Part shown: piece by piece, positions 10,797 to 21,894 of the stretch | Layout of the letters: each line of letters begins with the position of its first letter | How positions within the stretch are numbered: the first letter of the stretch is position 1 | The notes under the pieces: model-generated | The model's database searches: none | What the model was told of the DNA's origin: nothing | What the model saw: the letters and a program-made list of their open reading frames with translations, nothing else | Translations under genes and position numbers: made by a program | Assembly (NCBI GenBank): GCA_016946835.1 | Contig: JACVTC010000042.1 | Location: 1,032,001 to 1,096,000 of the forward strand | Length of the DNA stretch: 64,000 nt | DNA from: Neocallimastix lanati (nom. inval.) | Taxonomy: Eukaryota > Neocallimastigomycota > Neocallimastigomycetes > Neocallimastigales > Neocallimastigaceae | Direction of reading: 5' to 3'

Positions 10797-11875
10797 CGAA
10801 TGTGGTTCATTTCGCCAATTTTTATAATACAAATTTTCAATACGCCATTTATTTTTAATGGCTTGTAAATTTTTTGTTAACGCCATAAAAATTTTAATAA
10901 AATTATATGTAAAAAAAATAAATGTATAAATAAATAAACAAACAAATAAATAAATAAATAAAGAATGTAATATGTATATAAAATAAAAATAAATAGTAGA
11001 ATATGAATATAAAGTACAGATTGAATAAAATAAAATAAAATAAATAGTTGAAATATAAATATGAAGTACTGATTGAATAAAATAAAATAAAATAAATAGT
11101 TGAAATATAAATATGAAGTACTGATTGAATAAAATAAAATAAAATAAATAGTTGAAATATAAATATGAAGTACAGATTGAATAAAATAAAATAAAATAAA
11201 TAGTTGAAATATAAATATGAAGTACAGATTGAATAAAATAAAATAAAATAAAATAAAATAAAATAGATATGAAATATAATAAAATAAAAAAATTATTTGA
11301 ATTATAATAAAATACAAGTATTAATAAAAATAAAATAAAATAAAATAAAATAAATATTTGAATTATAATAAAAATACAAGTACTAATAAAATAAAATAAA
11401 TAAAATAAATATGTGAATTATAATAAATTGCAAGTATCAATCGAAACAAAATAAAATAATATAAAATAAATAAGTATGCAGTGAAATAATAATATATAAT
11501 ATGATAAAATAAAATAAATAAGATATTGATATGAAATTAATATAAAAACTGAATTTAGCAACAAATAAATTATATAATAAAGTAAATGATATAGCATATT
11601 TATATATATTAACATGAATTTTATTATAATTTTTACAGTATTTTAAATTAATGTAAATTATTATATTTCCATATAATAAACAAACTTTATAATTAAAAAA
11701 TAGTATAAAAAAAATTATTAAATATTATTATTAAATAAATAAATGAATAAATTAATAAATAAATAAAAATTTTCAGAATATGGCGAATGTAAATCATCAT
11801 TTTTTTTGAAATATATCACATTTTAAATATTTTTAATAATTATTTTTTCAAAGAAATTATATGTGCCATTTTATT
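10797..11875 (+). mobile_element. non-autonomous MULE-type repeat element (copy 1)
   Basis: It opens with GAATGTGGTTCATTTCGCC and a ~100-bp block (two CGCCAT motifs around AATGGCTTGTAAATTTTT) that is nearly identical to 46104-46200. An (AAAAT)n minisatellite and a ~400-bp tail (TAGCAACAAATAAATTATAT..., TTTTCAGAATATGGCGAATG, TATGTGCCATTTTATT) follow. The tail is also found, cut in two by copia-1, at 23331-23784 plus 35008-35160, and reversed at 18860-19040. There is no transposase inside. It is probably a passenger of the MULE family nearby. The ends are approximate. Confidence 0.5.
10985..11270 (+). repeat. minisatellite, (AAAAT)n with a ~30-bp core
   Basis: About five units, each with the core GAAATATAAATATGAAGTAC + AGATTGAATAAAATAAAAT separated by AAAAT repeats. 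Reading it as protein gives only Phe/Ile/Leu/Tyr low-complexity sequence. The same core recurs at 21895-23310, 44430-44815 (reversed) and 46290-47470. Confidence 0.8.
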
Positions 11876-12025
11876 GAATGTGGTCCAAAACGCCAATTTT
11901 TTTTTTTTTTTGAAATTTTAATAAGCCATCTATTTATTTGTGGCTTTTAAAATTTATATTATAACGCCATAAAATTTAATATAATTTTAAGTAAAAAAGA
12001 AATAAATGTATAAATAAATAAGTAA
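11876..12025 (+). repeat. MULE-type terminal block, likely left end of the MULE-1 element
   Basis: GAATGTGGTCCAAAACGCCAATTTTT and a following block with AATAAGCCATC and TAACGCCATAAAA match the left ends at 10797 and 46104. The inverted partner is best at 18325-18352 (CACGTGAAAAATTGGCG, then GGACCTC). The pair would enclose the MULE-1 relic and the MULE-2 insertion. Confidence 0.5.
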
Positions 12026-12599
12026 ATAAATAAATAAATATAAATTAAAAAGGTCAATAAAAAATAAAATATTTTTATATAATTTTTTTTTTTTTGATAA
12101 TCATGTTATAAGGAAAATGATAAATAATTATTTTCCATATAACCTTATTTTTATATATTTTATTATTAATATTTATATTATATTTTTATATTTTATATTT
12201 TATATTTTATTATTGATATTATATTTTTATATTTTTCTATTAATATTATATTTTTATATTTTTAAATTTTTATATTTTATTATTAATATCAATATAATAT
12301 TTTTACATTTTATTATTAAAAAATTTTATTTTATAAATTTATATTTAAATTTATATTATTTAAAATATTAATTTTTTATATTATAACTAAAACTTTAGTT
12401 GTTATTATAACATCTTAATAATAGGATTAAACCTTTTATTTTATATATAATTTATAAATAAAATATTAAATAATAATAAAAATTACAAAATAATATTTTT
12501 ATAAGACTTAAATTATAACTGTAAATTGAAATTTCAAAAATTAAAATTTGTTGTTCACATTTCAATTACTATTTATATATTACCGCAACCGTATTGTAG
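12026..12599. other. A+T-rich spacer
   Basis: Low-complexity TATTTTTATATTTT-like sequence. An 84-codon open frame (12117-12371) is only Ile/Phe/Leu/Tyr and is not a gene. An inverted repeat, GAAATTTCAAAAATTAAAATTT, may be present near 12529-12550. Confidence 0.55.
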
Positions 12600-13080
12600 A
12601 GATATATAAATAGGTTTTTTACACATATGAATTCACATGTCTATCCCATATTATATATATGGGCATGTAAAAAACATATATACTTTGGTATATATATCTT
12701 ATACTATATCAGTACGACGTCGGCGCTCCAAATTCTAAGCAGAGGTAGCTCCAGTAGACATGTCTTGCCAAATAACATCCGTGCCATCCTATAGAAATTG
12801 AACTCGTAACCCTCTCAGTATAGGCTATACAACTACACTAGGATGCTATGGGTGATCAAATATAGAAATTAAATACGTGGCAATCCAATAATGGTAGGAG
12901 CAGAATTAATACTTACCTGAAATTGTGCTATTATAACCCCTTTACCCTTTCTCTAAACCCTATCGGGAAAATTAGATCAAAAATAGATACCCAGCAGGGG
13001 TTGACTGGACACCAGATGATTATTAAGTCCGCCACATAACAACCAGTAGAAAGCCCAGTTCTACTTTATATGCTAAAAAA
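12600..13080. other. G+C-richer island of unknown nature
   Basis: This block has near-balanced base composition in a sea of A+T (for example GTACGACGTCGGCGCTCC at 12711-12728, CCCTATCGGGAAAATTAGAT at 12959-12978). Its left part contains a palindrome around CCCATATTATATATATGGG. I see no long open frame. A tRNA-like segment lies on the minus strand inside it. It could be a SINE or a fragment of foreign or organellar origin; this is not resolved. Confidence 0.5.
12776..12843 (-). other. tRNA-like sequence, possible SINE head
   Basis: On the minus strand TAGTGTAGTTGTATAGC resembles an A-box and GAGTTCAATTTC a B-box, about 36 nt apart. The flanks CATCCTA and TAGGATG pair over 7 bases like an acceptor stem. 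The body is about 11 nt too short and its other stems are weak, so it is not a functional tRNA. It would fit a degenerate tRNA or a tRNA-derived SINE. Confidence 0.3.
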
Positions 13081-13489
13081 TGCTATATATATTTGTTGTT
13101 TTAAAAAGACTTAAAAGTTAATAATTTAATTAGATTATAATATAAATAAAATAATTAATTAATTAATAAATTCTTTATTAGTATATATTAAAAAAAAATA
13201 ATTAATATTAATTTAAAATAAATAAATAATTAAATTTTTTTATATACATTAAATAAATAATTTATTTTTAAATAATAAAAATAAAAATATTTTCATATAT
13301 ACTTTATGTATCTGTTTTTTTTAAAAAAATTAAAAGAAAAAGAAATAATTAAAATACTTTTTATCTTTTAAAAAAAATTGAATATTTAATTGTTCAGAAT
13401 TAATATTAAAAAATAACATTTAGATAATTAATATAATAATTTAAAAGATATAATTAAAAATTATATATTAAAATTTATAAAGAAAACAT
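13081..13489. other. A+T-rich DNA upstream of MULE-1
   Basis: No gene or clear repeat. It would be the 5' flank of the transposase gene inside the element. Confidence 0.5.
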
Positions 13490-14901
13490 AACTATTTATA
13501 TAAGTGAGTCTAACAAAGGAGAAGAACAAATCATTATTAATAAACAATATAAATTTAATTTTTCACATTCAAGGAAAGATAATTCAAGAGTTTATAAATG
13601 TACCGAATATAAAAAAAATAATAAATGTAAATCTTTTATTATTTTAAATAATGAGAAAGAAATCTTAAAATATGAGAGTTTACATAATCATCCTGGAAAC
13701 GAATACAGTGTATCCCTATCTGTAATGAAACATAAAATTAAAGATGAAATTAAAAAACATTCAAATCCTTTTGATATAAAACGAAAAAGACTATATAATG
13801 AAATTTCTAAAGAAATGGGATTTATGTATCCGTGTCCAGAATATATTTCAGTTAAAACTCTAATATTAAGAAGTATTAATAAAAAACTACCATCCAATAT
13901 AACAACTTTAATGAAATTCCTAATGAATCTGAATATTATAAAACTGAACGAAATGAAGATTTTATGATATTCAAAAATTCTGATTTAGTAATTTTTCAAT
14001 CCCCTTTTCAAGCAAAATTATTTAAGAAATATAATAATGATATATTTGTGGATGGTACTTTTTATATCGCACCTAAATTTAGTCAACAAGTGTTTTAATT
14101 TATTGATTTTATTTTATATGTTTTTTGCTTTTTATTTCTTAATATTGCATAAGAAATAGTATAAAAACTATTCAATTCTTTAACGTAAGTTCTAGTAATA
14201 AACAAAACAAAATTCTAATAATAATATTATAACTGAACCAAAAAATATACATTGTGATTTTGAAAAAGGCATATCTAAAGCAGTTAAAAAAATATTTCCT
14301 AATATAAATATTAAATACTGTATTTGGCATTATAAAAATTTATTAGAAATTAAAAAAAATGAATTGTGCCGTAATGAAGTGAACGATGATGAGAAAATAT
14401 TTAATTATTACAAAGGAATTTCAAACTTACCATTTATCAACCCTGAATACATAATGGATATTTTTTTCATTAATTAAAACTAAATCCATTGAAAAAAATT
14501 CTTGTCAATTTTTAAAATTTTTAGAATATTTTTATGAAACATATTTATTTGGTTACGATATGAAAAGTTGGAATTATTATAATAATATTGAACATATAAC
14601 CAATAATGCTTCAGAATCACTCAATAATTCTTTAAATAAACTATTTCCAATGAAACCAAATTTTTATGAATTAATAAATAAATTAAAAGAACAGGAATAT
14701 ATATCATATTATGATTACCAAATGAAAATAAAAGGAATTTGGAGAATGAAAAAAAAAATAAAAACAAAAACTGATGAAATTAATATCTTAATTGAAAAAT
14801 ACAAAAATAAAGAAGCCAAGTTAATTGATATTAAATATGATAGAAGTGATCTTACTAAATTGTGGCTTGAATGTTTAACTAATTTAAATAATATTTTATA
14901 A
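13490..14901 (+). pseudogene. MULE-1 transposase relic (FLYWCH + MULE), with internal inversion
   Basis: Homologous along its length to the intact transposase at 47960-49384. The N-terminus has a FLYWCH-type zinc finger (VYKCTEYKK...KCKSFIILN...HNHPGNE) without a start codon. A frameshift at about 13905 moves the frame into NESEYYKTERNEDFMIFKNS and the first catalytic Asp segment (FVDGTFYIAPKF). Bases 14091-14205 are inverted: only the minus strand reads FITRTYVKELNSFYT. After it the plus strand resumes with HCDFEKGISKA (second Asp), YCIWHYKN and, after another frameshift near 14465, HITNNASESLNN (catalytic Glu), and runs to TAA at 14901. It is dead as a transposase. Confidence 0.85.
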
Positions 14902-15631
14902 ATATTATTTAATAATAAATAATTATGAAATGACAGAGGAATTTCCAAAAGAAAAAATCATTAAAATTCTTTCATACAAAAACTTATAATTAAATTTATT
15001 AATTAAAATTTTATAATTATTAAAAAGTTAAAATGTTTATATACTTGATAAAATTTATGTAGTTTAAATAAATATTCTATAATTTTATTATTATAATTAG
15101 TTTTAATTAATAATTGTTTAAATATTTTATTAATATTTTTTTTAAAATAAATAATCCTATATTTTTATACTTTATTATTAATATCAATAATATATTTTTA
15201 TATTTTTATATTTTATTATTAATATTTATAATTAATTTTATTAATAATTGTTTAAATATTTTATTAATATTTTTTTAAATAAATAAATCTATATAATTGC
15301 TAAAGTATTTTATTAATAGTTGTTAAAATATTTTATTAATATTTTTTTTAAATAAATAAATATATATAATTGTTAAAGTATTTTATTAATATTTTTTTTA
15401 AATAAATAAATCTATATAATTGTTAAAGTATTTTATTAATATTTTTTTTAAATAAATAAATCTATATAATTGTTAAAGTATTTTATTAATATTTTTTTTT
15501 TTCTTTTTTACAAAAAATAAACCTTTTAATTGTTTGAATATTTTATTTTATTTTTTTTTTTTTTTGTAAAAAATATTTATTTTTATCTAACCATTATTAT
15601 TTATTTAATTATTCACTTAATAAATTTTAAA
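14902..15631. other. A+T-rich 3' flank with tandem ~57-bp repeats
   Basis: From about 15230 to 15510 a unit containing TGTTAAAGTATTTTATTAAT and TTTTAAATAAATAAAT is repeated about four times. No gene. Confidence 0.65.
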
Positions 15632-15640
15632 AAAAAATAT
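15632..15640 (+). repeat. probable target-site duplication of MULE-2 (left), AAAAAATAT
   Basis: AAAAAATAT here and at 18246-18254 immediately flank the inverted ends. Nine bases is the usual length for Mutator-like elements. A/T-only sequence makes chance identity possible. Confidence 0.45.
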
Positions 15641-16017
15641 GAATGAGGCATTTCGACATAATTTATGTATAATCATCATAAAATTTTGTACAATGTGTAT
15701 AATATATGTAATACGCCACTATTTTCAACGTATATTTTTATTTATTGTATTTTAACATTAAAATATAAAATAAAAACTAAAAAAAGAATAAATATAAGAA
15801 TAAATAGGTTTTCTGTTAAGAATTTTATTTTGTTTTTATTTTATTTTATTATTATATTTTATTTCATTATTATATTTTATTATTAAATATTTTAATAATA
15901 AAACCTTTCCATTTTATTTTATTTAAATAAAATATATAAAATTTTATATTTTATTATTAAATTATTTAAATAATAGAATAAAAGTATTATAATATTAAAT
16001 ATTTATTATTAATAAAA

Positions 16018-16172
16018 TTAAAATATTGATATTGATATTAATAAAATATATTGATATTGATATTAATAAAATATTTTGATATTGATATTAATAAAATATA
16101 TTGATGTTGATATTAATAAAATATATTGATGTTGATATTAATAAAATATATTGATGTTGATATTAATATAAT
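16018..16172 (+). repeat. short tandem repeats (TATTGAT-GTTGATATTAATAAAATA)n
   Basis: About five to six units of ~29 bases, downstream of the MULE-2 gene. Non-coding. Confidence 0.7.
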
Positions 16173-16211
16173 TTAAACTATATATATTCTAGTTAATTAT
16201 TATTTATAAAT

Positions 16212-17623
16212 TTAGAGCGTGTTTAATTCTAATAAACATTTATACCATAAATCAATGATATCATTTTTATTACTTTTTTTATCAATCAATTCGGATTCCT
16301 TTTTTTTGTATTTTTTAATTAAATCATTGATTTCATCAGTTTTTGTTACTATTCTTCTTTTTTTTTTTTTCCAAACCCCTTCAATTTTCCTTTTGTAATT
16401 ATTGTAAGATAAAGATTCTTCTCTTTTTAAATGATAAATCGATTCATAGAAAGAAGGTTTTTTTCAAAACAATTTTTTTAAGTAATTGTTAAAAGATTCT
16501 GAAGCATTATTTGTTATGTGGTTTATATCGTTATAATAATTCCAATATTGAATATCATATTTATATAAATAAGTCTTATTAAAATATTCCAAAAAAATTA
16601 AAAAATTGAAATAATTATATATTTGACATATAATTTTAATATAATTATAAATATCAAATATATATTCAGGATTTATAAAAGGAAAATTTGTAATAGCATT
16701 ATAAAACAAATAAATTTTATTATTATTTTCAACTTCATTATAACATAATTTATTTTTTTGAACTTCTAACGATCTTTTATAATGCCATACACAATATTTA
16801 ATAGTAATATTATGAAATATTTTAATGGAAGCATTGGATATACTTTTTTCAAAATCACAATGCGAAATTTTTGGTGTAAATATAATATTATTATTATATT
16901 TGCTTGCATTCTTTTTTAATTCTTCAAATAACAATTCATAGGTTGCTTGTTCTTTATTATTTAATATAGATAATGATGTAGTGTAAAAACTATTTATTTC
17001 TGGAGCATATACTCTTGTTATAAACACTTAATAACTAAATATTGGTGCAATATAAAATGTACCATCAGCAAACATATTTTCGTTGTATTTAATAAACAAT
17101 TCTGTTTGGAATGGTGATTGAAAAATTATAATATTAGAATTTTTGAATATCATAAAATTTTCATCTCTTTCGTTTATATAATATTCAGATTCATCTGGAA
17201 TTTCATTAAATTTTGATATATCAGGAGGTAGTTGTTTTTTTATATATCTTGATATTTGGGATTTAATTGAACTATATTCAGGGTATATCAATCCAATTTC
17301 TTCAGATATTTCATTATACATATGTTTTGGATTTATATCAAATGGGATTGAGGTTTTTCTAATTTCATTTTTCATTTTATGTTTTTGATACAGATGCATC
17401 ATATTCTTTTCCTGGATGAGTATGTTTGTTTTCATATTTTATTACTTTATTATTATCATTTAGAATAATATAAGATTTACATTTTTTAACTGTTTTATAT
17501 TCAGTACATTTGAATACTTTTGTATTATTCGTTATATACCATAAATTAAATTTATATTTTCTGTTTACAATGATTTGTTTTTTTTTCTTTATTAGTTTCA
17601 CTTATTTCTAATTTATCGTCCAT
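16212..17623 (-). pseudogene. MULE-2 transposase (FLYWCH + MULE), disrupted
   Basis: The start is the ATG at 17623 (MDDKLEISETNKEK), aligned with the N-termini of the other copies. A frameshift in an A-run near 17583 precedes the FLYWCH finger (VFKCTEYKTVKKCKSYI...HTHPGKE); another is near 17400. The first catalytic region reads MFADGTFYIAP. It is followed by SY-stop-VFITR: a TAA at 17030-17028 where the relatives have Gln. The rest is well kept: HCDFEKSISNA, YCVWHYKRS and HITNNASESFNN with the catalytic Glu. A last frameshift near 16465 leads to the C-terminus (SYNNYKRKIEGVWKKK). Several lesions, so dead in cis unless they are sequencing errors in homopolymers. Confidence 0.85.
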
Positions 17624-18207
17624 TTATTATAAATATTTTAAATTAAAAGTTTTATTTTTTATTTTTTAATTTTTTTTGTTTTAATATATTTTTTTAATCT
17701 TATATTTTACTTTATTCTTTTTTTTTTTTTTTATTATTTTACTTTATTATTTATTTTTTTTATTATTTTACTTTATTATTTTTTTTTATTTTTTTTATTT
17801 TTTTATTTTTTATTTAATTATTTATTTTTTATTTTTTATTACACTTTATTATTTATTTTTTTATGTTTTATATTTTACTCTATTATTATTTTTTTTTATA
17901 TTTTATTTTACATTATTATTTATTTTTTATTTATTTTTTATTTATTTTTTTTTTTATTTTTTATTTATTTATTTTTTTTTATTTTTTTTTTATTTTACTT
18001 TATTATTTATTTTTTTATTTTTTATTTATTTATTTATTTTTTTTTATTTTTTATTTCACTTTATTATTTATTTTTTTATGTTTTATTTTTTACTTTATTA
18101 TTTTTTTTTTTTTTTTTACTGTAAATGTTATTAAAATTAAAAAAAAAAAAAATTTAACCCTATCCTATTCATTTATTTTTATAAGCCACATTGTAATACA
18201 TGAATAA
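17624..18207. other. T-rich low-complexity right arm of MULE-2
   Basis: Runs of T with ATTATTTA spacers. The 114-codon open frame on the plus strand at 17863-18207 is almost only Phe, Ile, Leu and Tyr and is not a gene. Confidence 0.6.
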
Positions 18208-18245
18208 ATGATTATACATAAATTATGTCGAAATGCAATACTCTC

Positions 18246-18254
18246 AAAAAATAT
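18246..18254 (+). repeat. probable target-site duplication of MULE-2 (right)
   Basis: AAAAAATAT, the partner of 15632-15640. Confidence 0.45.
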
Positions 18255-18299
18255 TTCAAATTAATAATACAAAAAAATAATATCATATAACTATTAATT

Positions 18300-18562
18300 T
18301 AAAAAGCCTCAAAATTTGATATATCACGTGAAAAATTGGCGATTAGGACCTCTCTCCATTTTATTTTAATATTTTAAATATTAAATTTATAAATAAAAAT
18401 TTATAAAAAATAATATAAGCCACGTTCCGAAATGAAAATTTATTTAAAAATATATAAAGCCACATTCCGAAATGCACCACCCTCAATTTAAATATAATAC
18501 GCCATCTCAAAAAACATTTGGCTTATATCTATTCACGTGCGGTTCCGAAACGTGCTCTTCCC
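18300..18562 (-). repeat. MULE-type terminal blocks
   Basis: TATATCACGTGAAAAATTGG plus CG at 18320-18341 is shared with 49886-49907 and is the probable right end of the MULE-1 element. Then come two copies of AAGCCAC(A/G)TTCCGAAATG. A ~70-bp block (ATACGCCATCTCAAAAAACA ... CACGTGCGGTTCCGAAACG, 18491-18562) has an inverted partner at 19045-19114. Confidence 0.55.
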
Positions 18563-18563
18563 A

Positions 18564-18735
18564 TTAATTATATATTCTATTATATAGAACTATATAAATT
18601 TTATATGAAATAAAGATTAATAATTATTATAAATATAATAATACATATTGAAATAAAATAAAATAAAATAATTATTATCAAAAAGATATAAATTTAATAT
18701 TTAATAATTATTATTAAATATACAAATATGTTACT
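18564..18735 (-). repeat. third copy of the ~190-bp repeat (solo, truncated)
   Basis: Matches 8719-8912 but lacks the last ~22 bases of the palindromic end. It is inserted between MULE-type terminal blocks. Confidence 0.6.
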
Positions 18736-19040
18736 TCACAAGGGTGGTGCGTTTCGTAATGTGGCTTTAAATTTTTTACATAAATTTTCATTTCGGAAAG
18801 TGGCTTATATTATTTTTTATTAATTTAATTTATAAATATAATTTTTAAAACTTAAAATAAAATGGCACATATAATTTCTTTGAAAAAATAATTATTAAAA
18901 ATATTTAACATGTGATATATTTCAAAAAAAATGATGATTTACATTCGCCATATTCTGAAAATATTTATTTATTTATTAATTTATTCATTCATTTATTTAA
19001 TAATAATATTTAATAATATTTTTTTTTTATACTATTTTTT
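18736..19040 (-). repeat. reversed copy of the MULE-associated repeat tail
   Basis: The reverse complement matches 11730-11880 and 35008-35280: GTGGCTTT, CATTTCGGAAAGTGGC, AAATGGCACATATAATTTCT, TTACATTCGCCATATTCTG and ATTTATTTAATAATAATATT. No coding potential. Confidence 0.6.
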
Positions 19041-19044
19041 AATT

Positions 19045-19114
19045 GGGAAAGCGCGTTTCGGAACCGCACGTGAATAAATATAAGCCACATGTTTTTTGAG
19101 ATGGCGTATTATAT
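19045..19114 (+). repeat. left terminal block before MULE-3
   Basis: GGGAAAGCGCGTTTCGGAAC ... TTTTTTGAGATGGCGTATT, inverted partner of 18491-18562. It may be the left end of the element carrying MULE-3, but its right partner was not found beyond 21066. Confidence 0.4.
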
Positions 19115-19602
19115 ATAAATTTTTTTATATAAATAAATAATTAAATAATAATTAAATAAATATTTTATTTTATAATAATTTCATAATTTAATATATATAT
19201 ATTTGATAATAAAAAGTAAAAAAATAAAAAAAAAAATAAAAAAAAAAAAATAAAAATATAAAATAAAAAATAAAAAAATAAAATAAAAAATAAAAAATAA
19301 AATAAAATAAAAAATAAAATAAAATAAAATAAAAATAAAATAAAATATTTTCATATTTATTTATATTTATAACTGTAATTTTTTATTATATAAATAAATA
19401 ATAATTAAATTAATATTTTATTTTATAATGAAAAAATAAAATAAAAAAAGAAAAGATAAATATTTTTTTAGTAATTTTCTTGAAATAAAATAAAATATTT
19501 TCATATTTATTTATATTTATAACTGTAATTTTTAAAAAAATTGAAAATACATATTAAATAAAAAATAAAAAATAAATATTTTCATATTTATTAATATTTA
19601 TA
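19115..19602. other. A+T-rich leader of MULE-3
   Basis: Long runs of A and AAAAT. TTTTCATATTTATTTATATT + TATAACTGTAATTTTT occurs twice (about 19349 and 19498), a ~150-bp direct repeat. It probably contains the promoter; no specific element is clear. Confidence 0.5.
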
Positions 19603-21066
19603 TTGAAAATTTTGATGGAGGGAAATATTGATATAAGTGAAACAAATCGAGGAAAAGAGCAAATAATTATAGATCGAAAATTTAAATATAATTTTTCAAA
19701 ATTAAAAAAAGATAATACAAAAATATATAGATGTACTGAATATAAAACATTAAATAAATGTAAGTCTTTTATTATTTTAAATGATAATAAAGAGGTTTTA
19801 AATTATGATTCTTCACATAATCATCCTGGTAATGAAATTAATGCATCCAAATCATTAATAAAACATAAAATTAAAGATGAAATAAAAAAAAGTTTGATTC
19901 CTTCTGATATAAAATCGAAACGTATATTTGATAAAATTTCTCAAGAAATAGGATATATATTCCCTGAATATAAAACAATTAAAACCCAAATAAAAAGATA
20001 TAAAAATAAACAATTATTTCCTAATATAAAAACATTTGATGAAGCTCCAAATGAATCTGAATATTATAAAACAATAAGAGGTGAATACTTTATGATATTC
20101 AAAAATTCTAATATAATAATTTTTCAATCACCATTCCAAGCAAAATTATTTATGGAGAATAAACATATATTTGCTGATGGTACATTTTTAATAGCTCCAA
20201 CTAATAGTTATCAAGTATTCATTACCAGAACTTATGTTACAGAATTAAATTGTTTTTACACTACTTCCATGTCAATATTAAAAAACAAAGAACAAACAAC
20301 TTATGAAATATTACTTAATGAAATAAAAAAAAATATAATTAAATATAATTCAAATATTAATTTCTCAGAAAAAATTTTTCATTGTGATTTTGAAAAAGGA
20401 ATATCTAATGCAGTGGAAAATATTTTTCCCAATATAAATATTAAATATTGTATTTTGCATTATAAAAGATTATTAATGACTAAAATAAATAGATTATGTT
20501 ACAAGGAAGTGAAAGATCATAATATTTTAAATACTTATTATAAAGCTATTTCTAATTTATGTTTTATTAATATTGAATACATACCTGATATTTTTAATAA
20601 AATTAAAAATACATGCATGAGATATGAATCTACCTGTTCCCAATTTTTGAATTTTTTAGATTATTTTGAGAAAACATTTCTAAATATCTATAATATAAAA
20701 TATTGGAATTATTACAACAATATAGACCACATAACAAATAATGCTTCAGAATCTTATAACAGTTATTTAAAAAATTTATTTGTAAAAAAACCTTCATTTT
20801 ATAAATTAATATATACAATACAATTTGAAGAATCCATATCTTACTATGATTACAAAATGAGAATTAAAGGAATTTGGAGAAAAAAGGGCAGAATATCAGA
20901 AAGGGTTGATAAAATTAATATTTTAGTTGAATATTATAAAAATATGGAAGCCGAATTAAAAAATATTGGATGTAGTAAAAATGATATCATCGAAAATTGG
21001 TTTAATTGTTTAATTAGATTGAATAATGAAATCATTAATTTTAATAAATCCAATAAATCCAAGTAA
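19603..21066 (+). CDS. MULE-3 transposase, intact (FLYWCH zinc finger + MULE DDE)
   Basis: A 487-residue protein without breaks. A FLYWCH-type finger spans about residues 26-74 (C44, C53, H72, H74). The MULE DDE domain follows: first Asp in FADGTF (D192), second in HCDFEKG (D262), the C-x2-H pattern in YCILHYK, and Glu in TNNASES (E383). A short Lys/Asn-rich C-terminus contains the conserved GIWRKKGR. MULE transposases bind the terminal inverted repeats and cut and paste the element in the nucleus. The start is the first ATG of the frame; a second Met at codon 5 aligns with the start of MULE-4. This and MULE-4 are the only undamaged copies here and could mobilise the non-autonomous relatives. 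Whether it is expressed cannot be seen. Confidence 0.9.
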   Translation: MKILMEGNIDISETNRGKEQIIIDRKFKYNFSKLKKDNTKIYRCTEYKTLNKCKSFIILNDNKEVLNYDSSHNHPGNEINASKSLIKHKIKDEIKKSLIPSDIKSKRIFDKISQEIGYIFPEYKTIKTQIKRYKNKQLFPNIKTFDEAPNESEYYKTIRGEYFMIFKNSNIIIFQSPFQAKLFMENKHIFADGTFLIAPTNSYQVFITRTYVTELNCFYTTSMSILKNKEQTTYEILLNEIKKNIIKYNSNINFSEKIFHCDFEKGISNAVENIFPNINIKYCILHYKRLLMTKINRLCYKEVKDHNILNTYYKAISNLCFINIEYIPDIFNKIKNTCMRYESTCSQFLNFLDYFEKTFLNIYNIKYWNYYNNIDHITNNASESYNSYLKNLFVKKPSFYKLIYTIQFEESISYYDYKMRIKGIWRKKGRISERVDKINILVEYYKNMEAELKNIGCSKNDIIENWFNCLIRLNNEIINFNKSNKSK

Positions 21067-21890
21067 AAATAATTATTAAATCCTTTCAAAATCATAATTA
21101 CAATTAATTGATAATTAGATTTTTTTATTTAATAAGAAATTCAATATTTAAATTTATTTAATATTTATTGATAGGGTTAGCTTAAAAATATTAAAAAAAA
21201 AATTTTTTTATAAATTTTATTTTAAATATTTTTTACTTTATTAAATAAAATTAAAAGATGTCTTTATTATTATATATTAGTATTATAAAATATTAAAAAT
21301 ATGAATGTATTGCATTTCGCCTTATTTTATTTTATATAGTAGTAAATAAATAAATAAATAAAAAATTTTTATAAAATAAACCAAATATTAAATTATTATA
21401 TTTTTTAAAAATATTTATTGTATATTTCATATTTTTAATAAATATTTCAAATATACATTTTAAATATTTATAATGATATTTATGTATTATGATAAAAATA
21501 TAATACTTATTCAAATATAATAAACTAACAAAAAGAACTTTACTATTTTTACAAATAGTAAAGTTTTTTTAAGAGTGCTTGATAGAAATAATTTAAAATA
21601 TTAATTATTTCCTTTTATAAGTATAATATAAATATCTAAAATAACTTATTATTTAATAGTAATTTATGTTTAAAAATGTTATTTTTAATATCAGTAAAAA
21701 AATTTTAATTTAATATTTATAATTAAATTTTCAATTAAACTATTAAGTTAAATATAATGTTTCTGAGTAAAAAAGATTTTTGTAAAATATAAATTTTAAT
21801 TAAAATATTTGATAAAAAATATTAAAAAGGAAATATTAATTTTAAAATGAATATTTATAAATAAAATAAAAAAAATATAGAATATAATAA
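21067..21890. other. A+T-rich 3' flank of MULE-3
   Basis: It holds ATGAATGTATTGCATTTCGCC at 21301-21321, a terminal-repeat-type motif in left-end orientation, and otherwise no gene. Confidence 0.5.
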
Positions 21891-21894
21891 TATA

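Larger units (their letters stand above)
15641..18245 (-). mobile_element. MULE-2, Mutator-like element with 29-bp terminal inverted repeats
   Basis: The terminal inverted repeats are 15648-15676 and 18208-18236, identical over 29 bases (starting GCATTTCGACATAATTTATG). Outside them the last few bases differ (GAATGAG versus GAGAGTATT). The element holds one transposase gene on the minus strand, tandem repeats at its left and long T-runs at its right. It lies between the MULE-1 gene and a terminal repeat that pairs with the one at 11876, so it probably inserted into the older MULE-1 element. Confidence 0.7.

Noticed and set aside
17863-18207. 114-codon plus-strand open frame near the right end of MULE-2
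   Set aside because: T-rich low complexity giving Phe/Ile/Leu/Tyr only.
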